From CAZPBC01 sp964584775 (GTDB taxonomy: Bacteria > Chlamydiota > Chlamydiia > Chlamydiales > SLFE01): a stretch of 15,814 nt of DNA. The stretch is taken from positions 1 through 15,814 of the forward strand of contig CAZPBC010000045.1 in the NCBI GenBank assembly GCA_964584775.1, read 5' to 3'. Positions 1 through 8,500 of this stretch are shown here, one piece after another. The notes below the pieces were generated by a model. The model was given only the letters and a program-made list of their open reading frames with translations, had not been told where the DNA came from and did no database searches. Both the position numbers and the translations under genes were made by a program. Every line of letters begins with the position of its first letter. Within the stretch, counting starts at the first letter, position 1.

Positions 1-507
1 GATATTGACAAACCCATCGAAGGCAGTGCCGATGAAAACGGCAAAACGGCTCTTCATTATGCTGCTGAGAACGGGCACACAGATGCCATCGCCCTTCTCG
101 CGAAACGTGGATGTACTGTGAATACAACCGACCGCTTAGGACGAACCGCTTTACACTGTGCAACGATCAACGGTCACACAAATGTCGTCAATCAGCTCAT
201 AGATCTGGGATCTTCTATTGATGCAGCAGACCATGGAGATACAGCTCTACATTTTGCGGCTGAGAATGGACATACAGATGTCATCAGATTGTTGGCGGAA
301 CGCGGGTGCGCTATTGACAAACCCGACCACAATACGCAAGAAACTGCTCTACATAGGGCCATCAGATACGATCAAATCGATTCGATCAGAGAATTACTGA
401 GGCTTGGATGCGCTACTGACGCAACCGACCATCAGGGACGAACAGCTCTAGATCTAGCACGGGAGATAGACAATCCTGCTGCAGTCGAAGTGTTGAGAGA
501 TTTTTAG
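1..507 (+). CDS. Ankyrin-repeat protein, 5' end outside the window
   Basis: The reading frame is open from the first base and ends at TAG 505-507, giving 168 visible residues; the start lies upstream of the window. The visible part is entirely ankyrin repeats: the tail of one repeat, then units at about residues 11-43, 44-76, 77-108, 109-142 and a shortened terminal unit at 143-168 ending VEVLRDF. Each carries the TALH core, and three of the four full units have a Cys in the turn (RGC or LGC) where many ankyrin repeats have Ala. Units three and four are 32 and 34 residues, so the 33-residue period has small indels. Ankyrin repeats bind other proteins. Similarity to the next two genes makes it likely, but unseen, that the missing N-terminus carries an F-box. 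A secreted host-directed protein is an inference; no secretion signal is visible in this fragment. Confidence 0.9.
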   Translation, partial: DIDKPIEGSADENGKTALHYAAENGHTDAIALLAKRGCTVNTTDRLGRTALHCATINGHTNVVNQLIDLGSSIDAADHGDTALHFAAENGHTDVIRLLAERGCAIDKPDHNTQETALHRAIRYDQIDSIRELLRLGCATDATDHQGRTALDLAREIDNPAAVEVLRDF

Positions 508-745
508 TCAAAGGGGTGGTCTCACGCTCTTCGCTATTCACGAGTGGATAACAAAAATCAACTCGAGACAATTCAGCATCACAAAGATATTATCGTCTTA
601 TTGGCAGACGTCCAACAAAAGCACTCTAGCTTTTAAGGATTGATGCATTGTCATCTTCTCTAGGGAAAGTAAGAAGAGTGTAACTAAAATACGTTTCTGC
701 TATTTTAAGATACGTCTTCTAAATTCCATCAAGGAGTTTGCAAAA
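508..745 (+). other. Intergenic stretch with a possible ankyrin remnant
   Basis: No intact gene is seen between the first two ankyrin genes. In the same frame as the upstream gene, codons stay open from the base after its TAG stop to TAA at 634-636. Within this stretch, HHKDIIVLLADV (577-612) resembles the second helix of an ankyrin unit (GH.DII.LL). It may be a decayed repeat or chance. The rest is AT-rich leader ending in the ribosome binding site of the next gene. I found no convincing -35/-10 pair or terminator. Confidence 0.4.
731..736 (+). promoter_or_regulatory. Ribosome binding site of the first F-box/ankyrin gene
   Basis: AAGGAG lies 9 bases before ATG 746. It is a strong Shine-Dalgarno match and fixes this start: the protein really begins at the short proline-rich leader and lacks the long N-terminal extension of its downstream paralogue. 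Confidence 0.8.
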
Positions 746-2383
746 ATGCTCACCGAACGCACTCCTCTGCCTGCACCTCCTAAACCACTACCCACTGAAA
801 CCAGTCCCTTTCTTGAGCCACTTCCGAGTGAGCTCGCTCTTCATGTGATCAGAAATCTTTCAGGGCATGATCTCCTTGAAGTTCAGAGAGTCAATCGACA
901 TGCCCATGCACTAGTGCTTGGTCTTTTGAGAAGCGTAGACTACTGGAGATCACTCGGTTCTCAACCCGGTACGGAGCCAACTCTACAAGAGGTCAGCAAA
1001 GCCATTTCCTTGGTTAGAGATACTGAGCGGCAGTTTACGATTTTAGATATGCCTCTAGAGACGTCTCCTTTGAGCTGGAGGATCCTCACTCAACTCAAAT
1101 GCGTTTCTCGAGAGATAGGTTCGGATCCACGAGCAGTGGCGGTAAAAGCTGCCAAACTTGGTGATGCCGATCTCTGCATGAAAGCGCTCAACTCAGTAAC
1201 ATTTTCCGATCGCCCATTAACCCTGTGCATGGATGAAGCGGTTCGAGGTCGACATCTCCCTATCGTAGAAAGGTTATTTATATGTGGTGCTACCGTCTCG
1301 TTAGACAATTTCCGTGATGCAATTGAGGCAGAACAGATCACTATCTTTGAAAAACTGTTTGCTCAAAGTCCTCTTCTAATCACTCAAATCAATAACGACG
1401 AAAGACAAAAAGCCCTACACCTGGCAACCAAATATGGCAAGACGGATACCATCATAAAGTTGGTGAAACTCGGATGTTCTGTTAATGCTTTCAACAGGGA
1501 TGGGCAAACGGCTCTCCATATTGCAGCTAGGTATGGCCACACAGATGCTATCAGAACGTTGGTGGATCGAAACGCGGATATGAACGCAACCTACTGTTTT
1601 GGAGAAACCGCACTCCATGAGGCTGCCAAGTACGGTCATACGGATGTGATCAGAACATTGGTAGAGATGGGATGTGCTGTTGATGTAACCACCACTTTTG
1701 ATCAAACTGCTCTACATACGGCAGCTAGATTCGGTCAAACGGATTCCATCATAGCGTTGCTCGATCTGGAGTGCCCTATTGACGCTGCTAGACGTGGAGG
1801 GAAAAGAGCTCTACATTTTGCGACTATAGGAGGTCACACAGAGGCCATCAGAACGTTGGTGGATAGAAACGCGGATATGAACGCAATCGATGACAAAGGA
1901 CAAACCGCTCTACATACGGCAGCTATATACGGCTACACGAGCAACCTCATTTTTTTGGTGACTCACGGATGTAAAATTGATGCGAGTGACAAGGATGGAT
2001 CAACACCTCTACATATGGCAGCCGCGTTTGGCATGATAGATACAATTGAAGCGTTGGTGAAGTACGGGTGTTCTGTTGATAAATCCAACTTTTTCAAACA
2101 AAACGCTTTACATCTGGCAGCTAAGAATGGTCACACGGGTGCTATCAAAGTGCTGGTCGATCACGGGTGTCCCTTGGATGCAGGTGACAAGGATGGAGCA
2201 ACCCCTCTACATCATGCAGCGATGGGCAGCCGCATCGATCTCATCTACAATTTAGTAAAGCTGGGATGCCCCATACGAAAAACCAACAGTAAAGAGCAAA
2301 CAGCTCTAGATCTTGCAATCTCGCTAAAGAATTTTGCTGCCGTGAGAGCATTGAAGGATCTCGAAAAGACTTATGAGAAGTAA
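746..2383 (+). CDS. F-box and ankyrin-repeat protein (putative host-directed effector)
   Basis: This is a 545-residue protein. Residues 7-27 are proline-rich. Residues about 23-60 fit an F-box: LPSELALHVIRNLSGHDLL followed by the V.R.A..LV helix. Residues about 100-216 are a helical region shared with the next gene (SPLSW, AAKLGD.DLC, IVERL). Nine 33-residue ankyrin units run from 217 to 513, with a terminal partial unit 514-545 (TALDLA...). Seven of the nine full units have Cys in the turn. Units 2 and 5 instead share RNADMNA and are nearly identical in DNA. F-box proteins bring substrates to Skp1-Cullin ubiquitin ligases in eukaryotes, and bacterial F-box/ankyrin proteins are known or suspected effectors. 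Action in the host cytosol is therefore inferred from architecture. No classical signal peptide is seen. The gene lies 66 bases before its paralogue and may be co-transcribed with it. The domain calls are firm; the target is unknown. Confidence 0.92.
   Translation: MLTERTPLPAPPKPLPTETSPFLEPLPSELALHVIRNLSGHDLLEVQRVNRHAHALVLGLLRSVDYWRSLGSQPGTEPTLQEVSKAISLVRDTERQFTILDMPLETSPLSWRILTQLKCVSREIGSDPRAVAVKAAKLGDADLCMKALNSVTFSDRPLTLCMDEAVRGRHLPIVERLFICGATVSLDNFRDAIEAEQITIFEKLFAQSPLLITQINNDERQKALHLATKYGKTDTIIKLVKLGCSVNAFNRDGQTALHIAARYGHTDAIRTLVDRNADMNATYCFGETALHEAAKYGHTDVIRTLVEMGCAVDVTTTFDQTALHTAARFGQTDSIIALLDLECPIDAARRGGKRALHFATIGGHTEAIRTLVDRNADMNAIDDKGQTALHTAAIYGYTSNLIFLVTHGCKIDASDKDGSTPLHMAAAFGMIDTIEALVKYGCSVDKSNFFKQNALHLAAKNGHTGAIKVLVDHGCPLDAGDKDGATPLHHAAMGSRIDLIYNLVKLGCPIRKTNSKEQTALDLAISLKNFAAVRALKDLEKTYEK
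1550..1886 (+). repeat. Near-identical 40-base copies exactly three ankyrin units apart
   Basis: Bases 1550-1589 and 1847-1886 are identical except for one base (c or a at the 23rd position). They encode IRTLVDRNADMNA in units 2 and 5. The offset of 297 bases equals three 99-base repeat units. The other units are more diverged, which points to recent unit duplication or gene conversion within the array. Confidence 0.85.
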
Positions 2384-2449
2384 GAGGCTTTTAATAAGTG
2401 AAGGAATTCAATCAAAATTGATTCATAGTAATAGTCAAAAGGCTTATAA

Positions 2450-3970
2450 ATGTCTAAAATTATACCTTATCAACTTAACCAAACACTTGAAATCCAAGAC
2501 GCTCTACAACGTGCAGAACAGAGTCGCTTTTATCACTGGACCCGCTCTAAAATCGTTCAGGTCGATGGCCGCATCTATGAAGTTGTTCTAAACATTTTCG
2601 AAAGAATTTACCACTGTTTCCTATCCCTTGTGGGTTCTGACTACCTTTCATTCGTTTTTAAAGGTAAATCTGTCGAGCAGTTAGGTAAAGAGTCTATAAC
2701 AAAGCTGATGGCTCGCATCCATCCGCCTATTGATGCTCCTTGCCGTGCTGCTTCTGATGAAAACGCTGACGCAGTGACTGAGAGTGAAACAGCTCTAGAA
2801 CCATCGATGCACATACAATCTCCATTTCTTAGGCAGCTTCCTTCTGAGCTCGTTCTTCAAGTGATCAAAAATCTTTCAGGACATGATCTTCTTCGCCTTA
2901 CAGAAGTGAATCAACATGCCCGTGCGTTTGTAAAAGCGCTTTTACAGACGGGAATCTACTGGAACTGGCCCAGTTTTAAAGATGAAAAGAAATTTGACAA
3001 AGCCCAAATCAAAGAAGCGATCTCGTTGTTTAAGTCCCTTGGTAAAAGACCCACCATTGTACAATTCCCGAAGTCCGCTTCGCCTTTGAGCTGGTGGATC
3101 CTCAGACGGCTCGACTTGATCTCTCAAGAGATTGATTCTAAACCTCAAACAACGGCGAAACTCGCAGCAGAATTTGGCGATGTATATCTATGTAGGGAAG
3201 CGCTCAAATCAGCACCTTTGATCGATAAAAGTGTCTGCATGGATATAGCCATTCTACATGAGCATCCCGGCATTGTAGAACTTTTAATCGACCTCAATGT
3301 ATCCGCCTCATTAGATCTTTTTTGTCGTTTAATTTCGCTTAGGCATATCGCCCTCGCAAGACGACTTGCAGCTCACCATCCTGATCTACTAAAAGAAATA
3401 TCACCGTTGCAAAGCGCTACTTTCCGTGGAAAAATTGAAGAGTTTGTGGAAATCGAAATCAAAGAAAATGAATGGGAAGGCTTGCATGACCTTCCAGGCC
3501 CTCTACACTTGGCTGCAATTCTAGGAGACTCCGTGGCAATCAGGGAATTACACAGGTTAGGGTGTCCTTTAGACGCAGTGGATAGCGATTCTGGTCAAAC
3601 AGCTCTCCACTATGCAGCAGAGTACGGCCAAGTGGAAGCTATCTTAGCGCTCTATAATCTTGGATGCTCTATGGACGCAGAGGAACTATCTTTTGGTCAT
3701 ACAGCTCTCCATTATGCAGCAGAATTTGGCCAAGTGAAAGCGATCCTCCTGTTAAAAGCTCTCGGCTGCTCTGTCAGTGCAATCGACAACGATGGTTTAA
3801 CCGCTCTCCACTATGCAGCAGAGAATGGCCAGACGGAGGCGATCCAAGAATTGGCACATCTTGGATGTCCGGATGTGACGGATAGTGTTGGTCTAACAGC
3901 TCTACAGTCAGCAACCCTGCGCGGTCATAAGGATGCCGCCAGAGTTTTAGAGAACTTAGGTTATCAGTAG
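2450..3970 (+). CDS. F-box and ankyrin-repeat protein, paralogue with N-terminal extension
   Basis: This is a 506-residue protein. ATG 2450 follows AAAAGG (2437-2442) with 7 bases between, an acceptable binding site. Residues 1-120 form an extension absent from the upstream paralogue. It includes a hydrophobic, aromatic stretch at about 43-70 (VVLNIFERIYHCFLSLVGS) that could be an amphipathic or membrane-contact helix. The F-box is at about 127-163 (LPSELVLQVIKNLSGHDLL). Residues about 190-315 match the middle region of the upstream protein (SPLSW, LAAEFGD.YLC, IVELL). Five ankyrin units fill about 349-506, the last one cut short; unit lengths are 32-34, less regular than in the neighbour. 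All four full units have Cys in the turn (LGC). The likely role is that of the neighbour: an adaptor linking host SCF ubiquitin ligase to a bound target, inferred from domains only. The tandem position and shared layout indicate gene duplication followed by divergence of both ends. Confidence 0.92.
   Translation: MSKIIPYQLNQTLEIQDALQRAEQSRFYHWTRSKIVQVDGRIYEVVLNIFERIYHCFLSLVGSDYLSFVFKGKSVEQLGKESITKLMARIHPPIDAPCRAASDENADAVTESETALEPSMHIQSPFLRQLPSELVLQVIKNLSGHDLLRLTEVNQHARAFVKALLQTGIYWNWPSFKDEKKFDKAQIKEAISLFKSLGKRPTIVQFPKSASPLSWWILRRLDLISQEIDSKPQTTAKLAAEFGDVYLCREALKSAPLIDKSVCMDIAILHEHPGIVELLIDLNVSASLDLFCRLISLRHIALARRLAAHHPDLLKEISPLQSATFRGKIEEFVEIEIKENEWEGLHDLPGPLHLAAILGDSVAIRELHRLGCPLDAVDSDSGQTALHYAAEYGQVEAILALYNLGCSMDAEELSFGHTALHYAAEFGQVKAILLLKALGCSVSAIDNDGLTALHYAAENGQTEAIQELAHLGCPDVTDSVGLTALQSATLRGHKDAARVLENLGYQ
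3602..3841 (+). repeat. Three similar ankyrin-coding DNA units
   Basis: Units starting at 3602, 3704 and 3803 begin with close variants of gctctccactatgcagcag and encode ALHYAAE.GQ..AI. The spacings of 102 and 99 bases are 34 and 33 codons. The nucleotide similarity, beyond what the protein motif needs, suggests recent unit amplification. Confidence 0.75.
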
Positions 3971-4036
3971 CAGCTGTATAACGAAAGAATTGTCTTAGCT
4001 AGAACAATCAGGAAATCGGAGAGGACCCTCTTACTC

Positions 4037-4057
4037 TTGAGGAAACTCAGCTCTTTT
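4037..4057 (+). terminator. Weak candidate terminator after the ankyrin cluster
   Basis: TTGAG-GAAA-CTCAG forms a five-pair stem (one U-G) closed by a GAAA tetraloop. It is followed by a pyrimidine tract containing TTTT and then TTTTTTT. It lies between the convergent ends of the third ankyrin gene and recD, where a plus-strand terminator is expected. The stem is short, so the call is tentative. Confidence 0.35.
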
Positions 4058-4074
4058 CTTTTTTTCTGTCCATT

Positions 4075-5517
4075 TTAAACCACCTGCCAGCCGGAGTGGC
4101 GGGAGGTCGTTTGTGAGAGCGCATTGAGGAGCGTCTCTTCGTTGCTGTAGAGCGTGATCTTTTGTTTAGAGCGCGTCACACCGGTGTAGAGAAGCTCGTT
4201 GGTGAGGTGTTCCGCCCCGTCGGGGAGAAGGAGCAGAATCTCGTTATACTCACTCCCTTGGCTTTTGTGAATCGAGAGGCAAAAAGCGGGCTTTAATCCT
4301 TCGATCAAAACTGCAGGAAGCGTGCGGAGCGTTTGATCCGAAACAAAAAAGACCTCTTTTCCATGGCGTAGTCCCACATCTCCATTGAAAAGCTGCAGTT
4401 CAGGGTCATTCTTTGTGACAAGGACGGGGGTTAGCGGGTAGGGAAAGGCTTCAGCGATGAGATGGTTGAGGTGATCCACGCCGAAGAGACCTCGGTTGAG
4501 AGGAGTGAGCAATGCCACTGTTTTAAGAGCACGGGTGACCTCTTCCACATTCAAAGAGAGATCTTTTAAGAAACTCCATTTGTCGATAGCGAGTTCCGTC
4601 AGCTCTTTCACAAGCGTGTGGGGACGGGAGGAAAACGTCTTCCAAGAAAGGCGTTTGGGGTCGCTTTCTCGAAGAAGGCGGACCATTTCATCCCCATTTT
4701 TTTCTTGGATCGCTCTTGCCAGATCAACGATCTCTTGAAACTCGGCACGCAAGCAGCGGGTGAGCTTCGCCGTGCAGCTCCCCTCGACCATCTCAAGCAA
4801 GTCGGTAAAAAGAGAACCCGCTTCAACGGGAGGAAGCTGGTAGGGGTCGCCCAAAAGGATGAGCCGCGCTCCACTTTTAACAGAAGAGAGAAGGGTGACC
4901 ATCATTTCCACATCGATCATCGAAGCTTCATCAACTAAGACCACATCGTGTGGAAGCGCACGGATCTCACGGCTCTGCAGCTGCGCTGAGAGAAGACGGT
5001 GGAGCGTCACCGCTTTTGTATCGAGACCGCTTTTTCTTAAGCTCTCTTCCAGATTTTTTGCCGCTTTTCCGGTCGGTGCAGCGAGGGCGAGGTGGAGCTC
5101 TTGGTTTTTAGTCAGGGACTCCAAAATTTTGGCAGCGGTATAGGTCTTTCCCGTTCCTGGCCCCCCTGTTAAAATCAGAAGAGGTGACTGGGTGGCTTTC
5201 TTCACAGCGGCTTGCTGTTCGTCGGTGAGTGCTGGGTCTTGAGGAGGTAGATCGACGACCTTTTCAACAGAGGCGTTTTTGAGGCGCTCGACCTCCCTTT
5301 TAAAGCGGCAAACCAGTTCATAATAGTTTTCAAAGAAGAGGTGATCACCCACCTGTTTCACAAAAGGAATCTCTCCCTGGTAGGATTTCTCATCGGATGC
5401 CTCAAGAGTGAGATTTCCATCGAGAAGGGCATCGAAAAGCTTTACAACAAGTGCTTTTTGCTCCTCGTCTTGAATTTGAAGCGCTTCAGCAACAAAGTGT
5501 GCACTCTTATCGTACAT
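4075..5517 (-). CDS. recD: Exodeoxyribonuclease V subunit alpha, RecD helicase
   Basis: RecD is the 5'-3' motor of the RecBCD helicase-nuclease, which resects double-strand breaks. The 480-residue protein has the superfamily 1B set: LTDEQQAAV (98-106), Walker A GGPGTGKT (118-125), APTGKAAKN (147-155), Walker B VLVDEAS (193-199), LLGDPYQLPPVEAGS (221-235), the late motif SIHKSQGSEY (415-424) and YTGVTRSK (444-451). It is shorter than the roughly 600 residues of E. coli RecD. Most of the difference appears to lie in a compact N-terminal domain, where EIPFVKQVGDHLFFENYYE is the recognisable part. ATG 5517 overlaps the recB stop by 11 bases and has its own binding site inside recB, so the two are translationally linked. 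It is not the longer RecD2 type: the short N-terminus and recB linkage fit RecD proper. Confidence 0.95.
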   Translation of the reverse strand: MYDKSAHFVAEALQIQDEEQKALVVKLFDALLDGNLTLEASDEKSYQGEIPFVKQVGDHLFFENYYELVCRFKREVERLKNASVEKVVDLPPQDPALTDEQQAAVKKATQSPLLILTGGPGTGKTYTAAKILESLTKNQELHLALAAPTGKAAKNLEESLRKSGLDTKAVTLHRLLSAQLQSREIRALPHDVVLVDEASMIDVEMMVTLLSSVKSGARLILLGDPYQLPPVEAGSLFTDLLEMVEGSCTAKLTRCLRAEFQEIVDLARAIQEKNGDEMVRLLRESDPKRLSWKTFSSRPHTLVKELTELAIDKWSFLKDLSLNVEEVTRALKTVALLTPLNRGLFGVDHLNHLIAEAFPYPLTPVLVTKNDPELQLFNGDVGLRHGKEVFFVSDQTLRTLPAVLIEGLKPAFCLSIHKSQGSEYNEILLLLPDGAEHLTNELLYTGVTRSKQKITLYSNEETLLNALSQTTSRHSGWQVV

Positions 5518-8500
5518 GGATCACTCCTTTCCCGCTCTTGTCGACGCCTCTTAAGAAGAAGTAAAAGGCTCCACCAAAAATCTCATCAAAGGGTCGTTTG
5601 TCAAAAAGCCGCAGGTACTTTTCAAGAGCTTCACGGTAGATGTTCGCTTGGAGGGGATAGTGGTGGTCATGGAGTGCTTGCTGCATGGCTTCCTGAGAAT
5701 AGGACCCTCCACTCGGTCCAAGCCAGTTGCTTTTCCAGTCGATCAGAAAGTACTTTCCTTCATGAAAGAAGACAAAGTCGATCACCCCGCGCAGTCCGTT
5801 ATAGTGCGGGAGGTGCGCCTCAGTCGGGTACATGAATGCAATCTCTTTAAACGTTTTCGTAAAATCCACCTCTGCTAGTGTGAAGGGGGTTTTGATAGGA
5901 AGAGGGACATGGAGTGTCTCTTGCATCATGGTTGTAATCGGCTCTTCCCATCCTTCTAAAGGCGTTCCAGCAAGACGTTCTTTCAAAAGACCAGATTCGA
6001 CTCCTCTTGGATGCAAAAACTCTTCATAGAGAGAGTGGATTAGAATCCCGACCTCTTTTCCCATGGGCATTGCATGAATGCTTTTTTCGTCTTGAGGCAG
6101 CTCTCTCTCAAGAAAGGGAACCTCCTCACCCAGTTCTTGTTGAAGTGCAGTAAAGGATCCAACACGCTTCGGAAGGGTCCGTTTTTTAAGCTTTGGCCGC
6201 ACTCCTAGGGGAGGAGCTGTTTTTTGCACCTCTTTGCGTTGCAAACTTTTCGCCTCAACACGCTGGGTGGTGATGAGCTCTCTCTCCTCAAGCTGTTTGA
6301 GGTAGGGCGGTACCGCATCTGGATCATAAGGGCCCCACTTCGAAGCGAAGAAACTCATGTAACTCTCTCTCCTTGTTGAAAGGAGGTAGGGTAGGTAGAG
6401 ACGTTTTGCGGCACGGGTGAGAGCCACATAAAGGAGCCGGAAGCTCTCCTCTTTTTCGTCGAGGTCTTCGGTACGTACGGGTGAGAGGAGTCCGAGGGGA
6501 AGGACATAGTCATATTCGAGCCCCTTACTCGAGTGCATTGTGATGATCGTAACGGCTTCGTCGCTCGCTTCGCTCACAACTTGCATCCGCTCATCCCCTG
6601 CTTTACCGAGCTCTTCAAAACTTTTTAAGAAGCGGAGGCTTTCATCGAGACCCACTCTTTTCCGCGCTTCAAAGTCTAAAAGAAGATCTAAAATTTGGAG
6701 TGCTTCTGTTAGGGAGGAGGCGCTCTTTTCAAAAAGGCGTTTTTGAGTCCTCTTTCCTCTCCATCCCTCTTGCAGCAGCTGTTGCAAGGCGCTTCCAAAA
6801 CCCCGCTCCTTAGCCAAATTGCTGTAGCGTAGAGCTTCATCGACTTCTTCTGCTAACTCTTCCAGATTGAGGAGAGCATGGAGCTCTTCGAAAGAGGCAC
6901 CGACGAGTGAGCTGCTCAGGAAGGGTTTTAAAATTCTTTGGTTGTGAGGCTGTTTCATGAGCGCACCAAAGAGGAGAAGGTCCCGGTAGATCTCTGTTTC
7001 ATGAAGAGAGGTGGCGCGGTGGAGGGCTGTTTTGATGCCCGAGGCACGCAGGAGGTTTGAAACTTTCAGCGCCTGAAAACGGTCGGAGACAAGGACCGCA
7101 AAGTCCCCGACTTTCGCCTCTCTCTTTCCGACAAGCTGGTCTATTTCCTCAACAAAAGCGGTCAGAATCTCTACCTCCTCTTCTCCGTAGAAAAGATGGC
7201 ACGCTGCCTTCCCATCATCTAAAGGAGGGGTGGGAGTTTTTCCTGCAGCGACAGGCAAGAATGTCAGCGACTCGTCTGTCTTGGGAAGCAGAAAGGCCGC
7301 TTTTTCAAAGAGCGCATTGGTCGCCTCAACCAGTGCTGGGTCAGAGCGGTAGTTCGTACCGAGAACAAAAAGATTCTCTTCCCCCAGCGCCGCTTTAGCG
7401 GCTTGGTAGGTATAGATGTCCGCACCGCGGAAGGCGTAGATCGACTGCTTGGGATCCCCAATTAAAAAGAGTTGGCTGCGTTTTTCAGGGTCTTCTAAGA
7501 AAAGAGTGCGGAAAAGTTTCCACTGTAGCAAATCGGTATCTTGAAACTCATCAATCAATGCCACCCTCGTGCGTAAGCGGACTCTTTCAAGGAATTCAGG
7601 GTTTTGTAGTGCGCGGTAGAGCTCTTGCAAACTCTCTTCGTGGAGCCGCTTTCCCTTCTGTCGTAGGTAGTGGGTAAAGAGCTTTTGACACTCCGCAGCA
7701 AAGAGGGTGTAGACACGATCGAGATCCGTGAGCTCAGAGACAAGCTTTTCGAGTTTTTCAGATAAGAGTGGATAGAGTTTTAAGCCGACGCTGGGATCTT
7801 TTTTGATTTTGACGGCTTTACGGTTATCCGGATGGAAGGTTTCAAAGTAGGCTTTTGCGGAGAGAAGGACTTCATCGAGCGGTCTTTCAAATAGTCCTGA
7901 AAAGGTCTCGATCGCCTCAAGCACTTCGGGCTTGATCCCCTCACGGGTCGAAATCTTGTTGTAGTTGCCTGCTTCCTTCGAAAAATCATCTAGGATGCTC
8001 TCTTTCGTGATACCGACAAGCTCTGCACAAGCCTCCTTCCACTTCCTCTCTTTTTCGGCGAGGAGATAGGGCGGTAAGAGCGCCTTTCCAGAAAGAAGGT
8101 CGGAGGTGAGCTCTTTTTCGAGTCCCTCTCTTCCCTTCTTTGCCAAGAGCAGCTCGAGCTGTGAAGGGAGCAGTTCGGGGTGGCTCTTTAAAAAGAAGTC
8201 ATGGATGACCCTCTCTGCATCGAAAGGAGAGGCGATCCCCCCCTCTTCGGCTTCCTCTTCAATCCAGATACCCTCTTCGGCTAGTGTCGTTAGCGCAAAG
8301 CTGTGGATCGTTGCGATCCTCGCCTCGGAAAAACTGACTAGGGCCTCTTCAAGACGTCGGTCGATAGCAAGTCGATCTCTTCCCTTCAAGTACTCGGGAA
8401 GTTCAGGGCTTTTCAGCATTGTCTCGATCGCTCGGTAGAGGCGAGCGTAGAGCTCTTTGGCTGCAGCTTTGGTGAAGGTCACCACAAGGATCTGATCGAG

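Noticed and set aside
1090..1705. Two antisense open frames in the first F-box/ankyrin gene.
   Set aside because: They mirror the repeat DNA of the sense gene and have no start signals or recognisable domains.
2410..2423. Inverted repeat AATCAA-AA-TTGATT between the two F-box genes.
   Set aside because: The loop of two bases cannot form a hairpin, and a 6-base dyad in AT-rich DNA is expected by chance; no promoter is placed around it.
2373..2591. Open frame of 72 codons overlapping the end of the first F-box gene and the start of the second.
   Set aside because: No binding site, low-complexity basic product, and it overlaps two well-supported genes in another frame.
3584..3900. Regularly spaced near-repeats considered as a CRISPR array.
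   Set aside because: The period of 99-102 bases is in codon phase and encodes ankyrin units; there are no unique spacers or cas genes.
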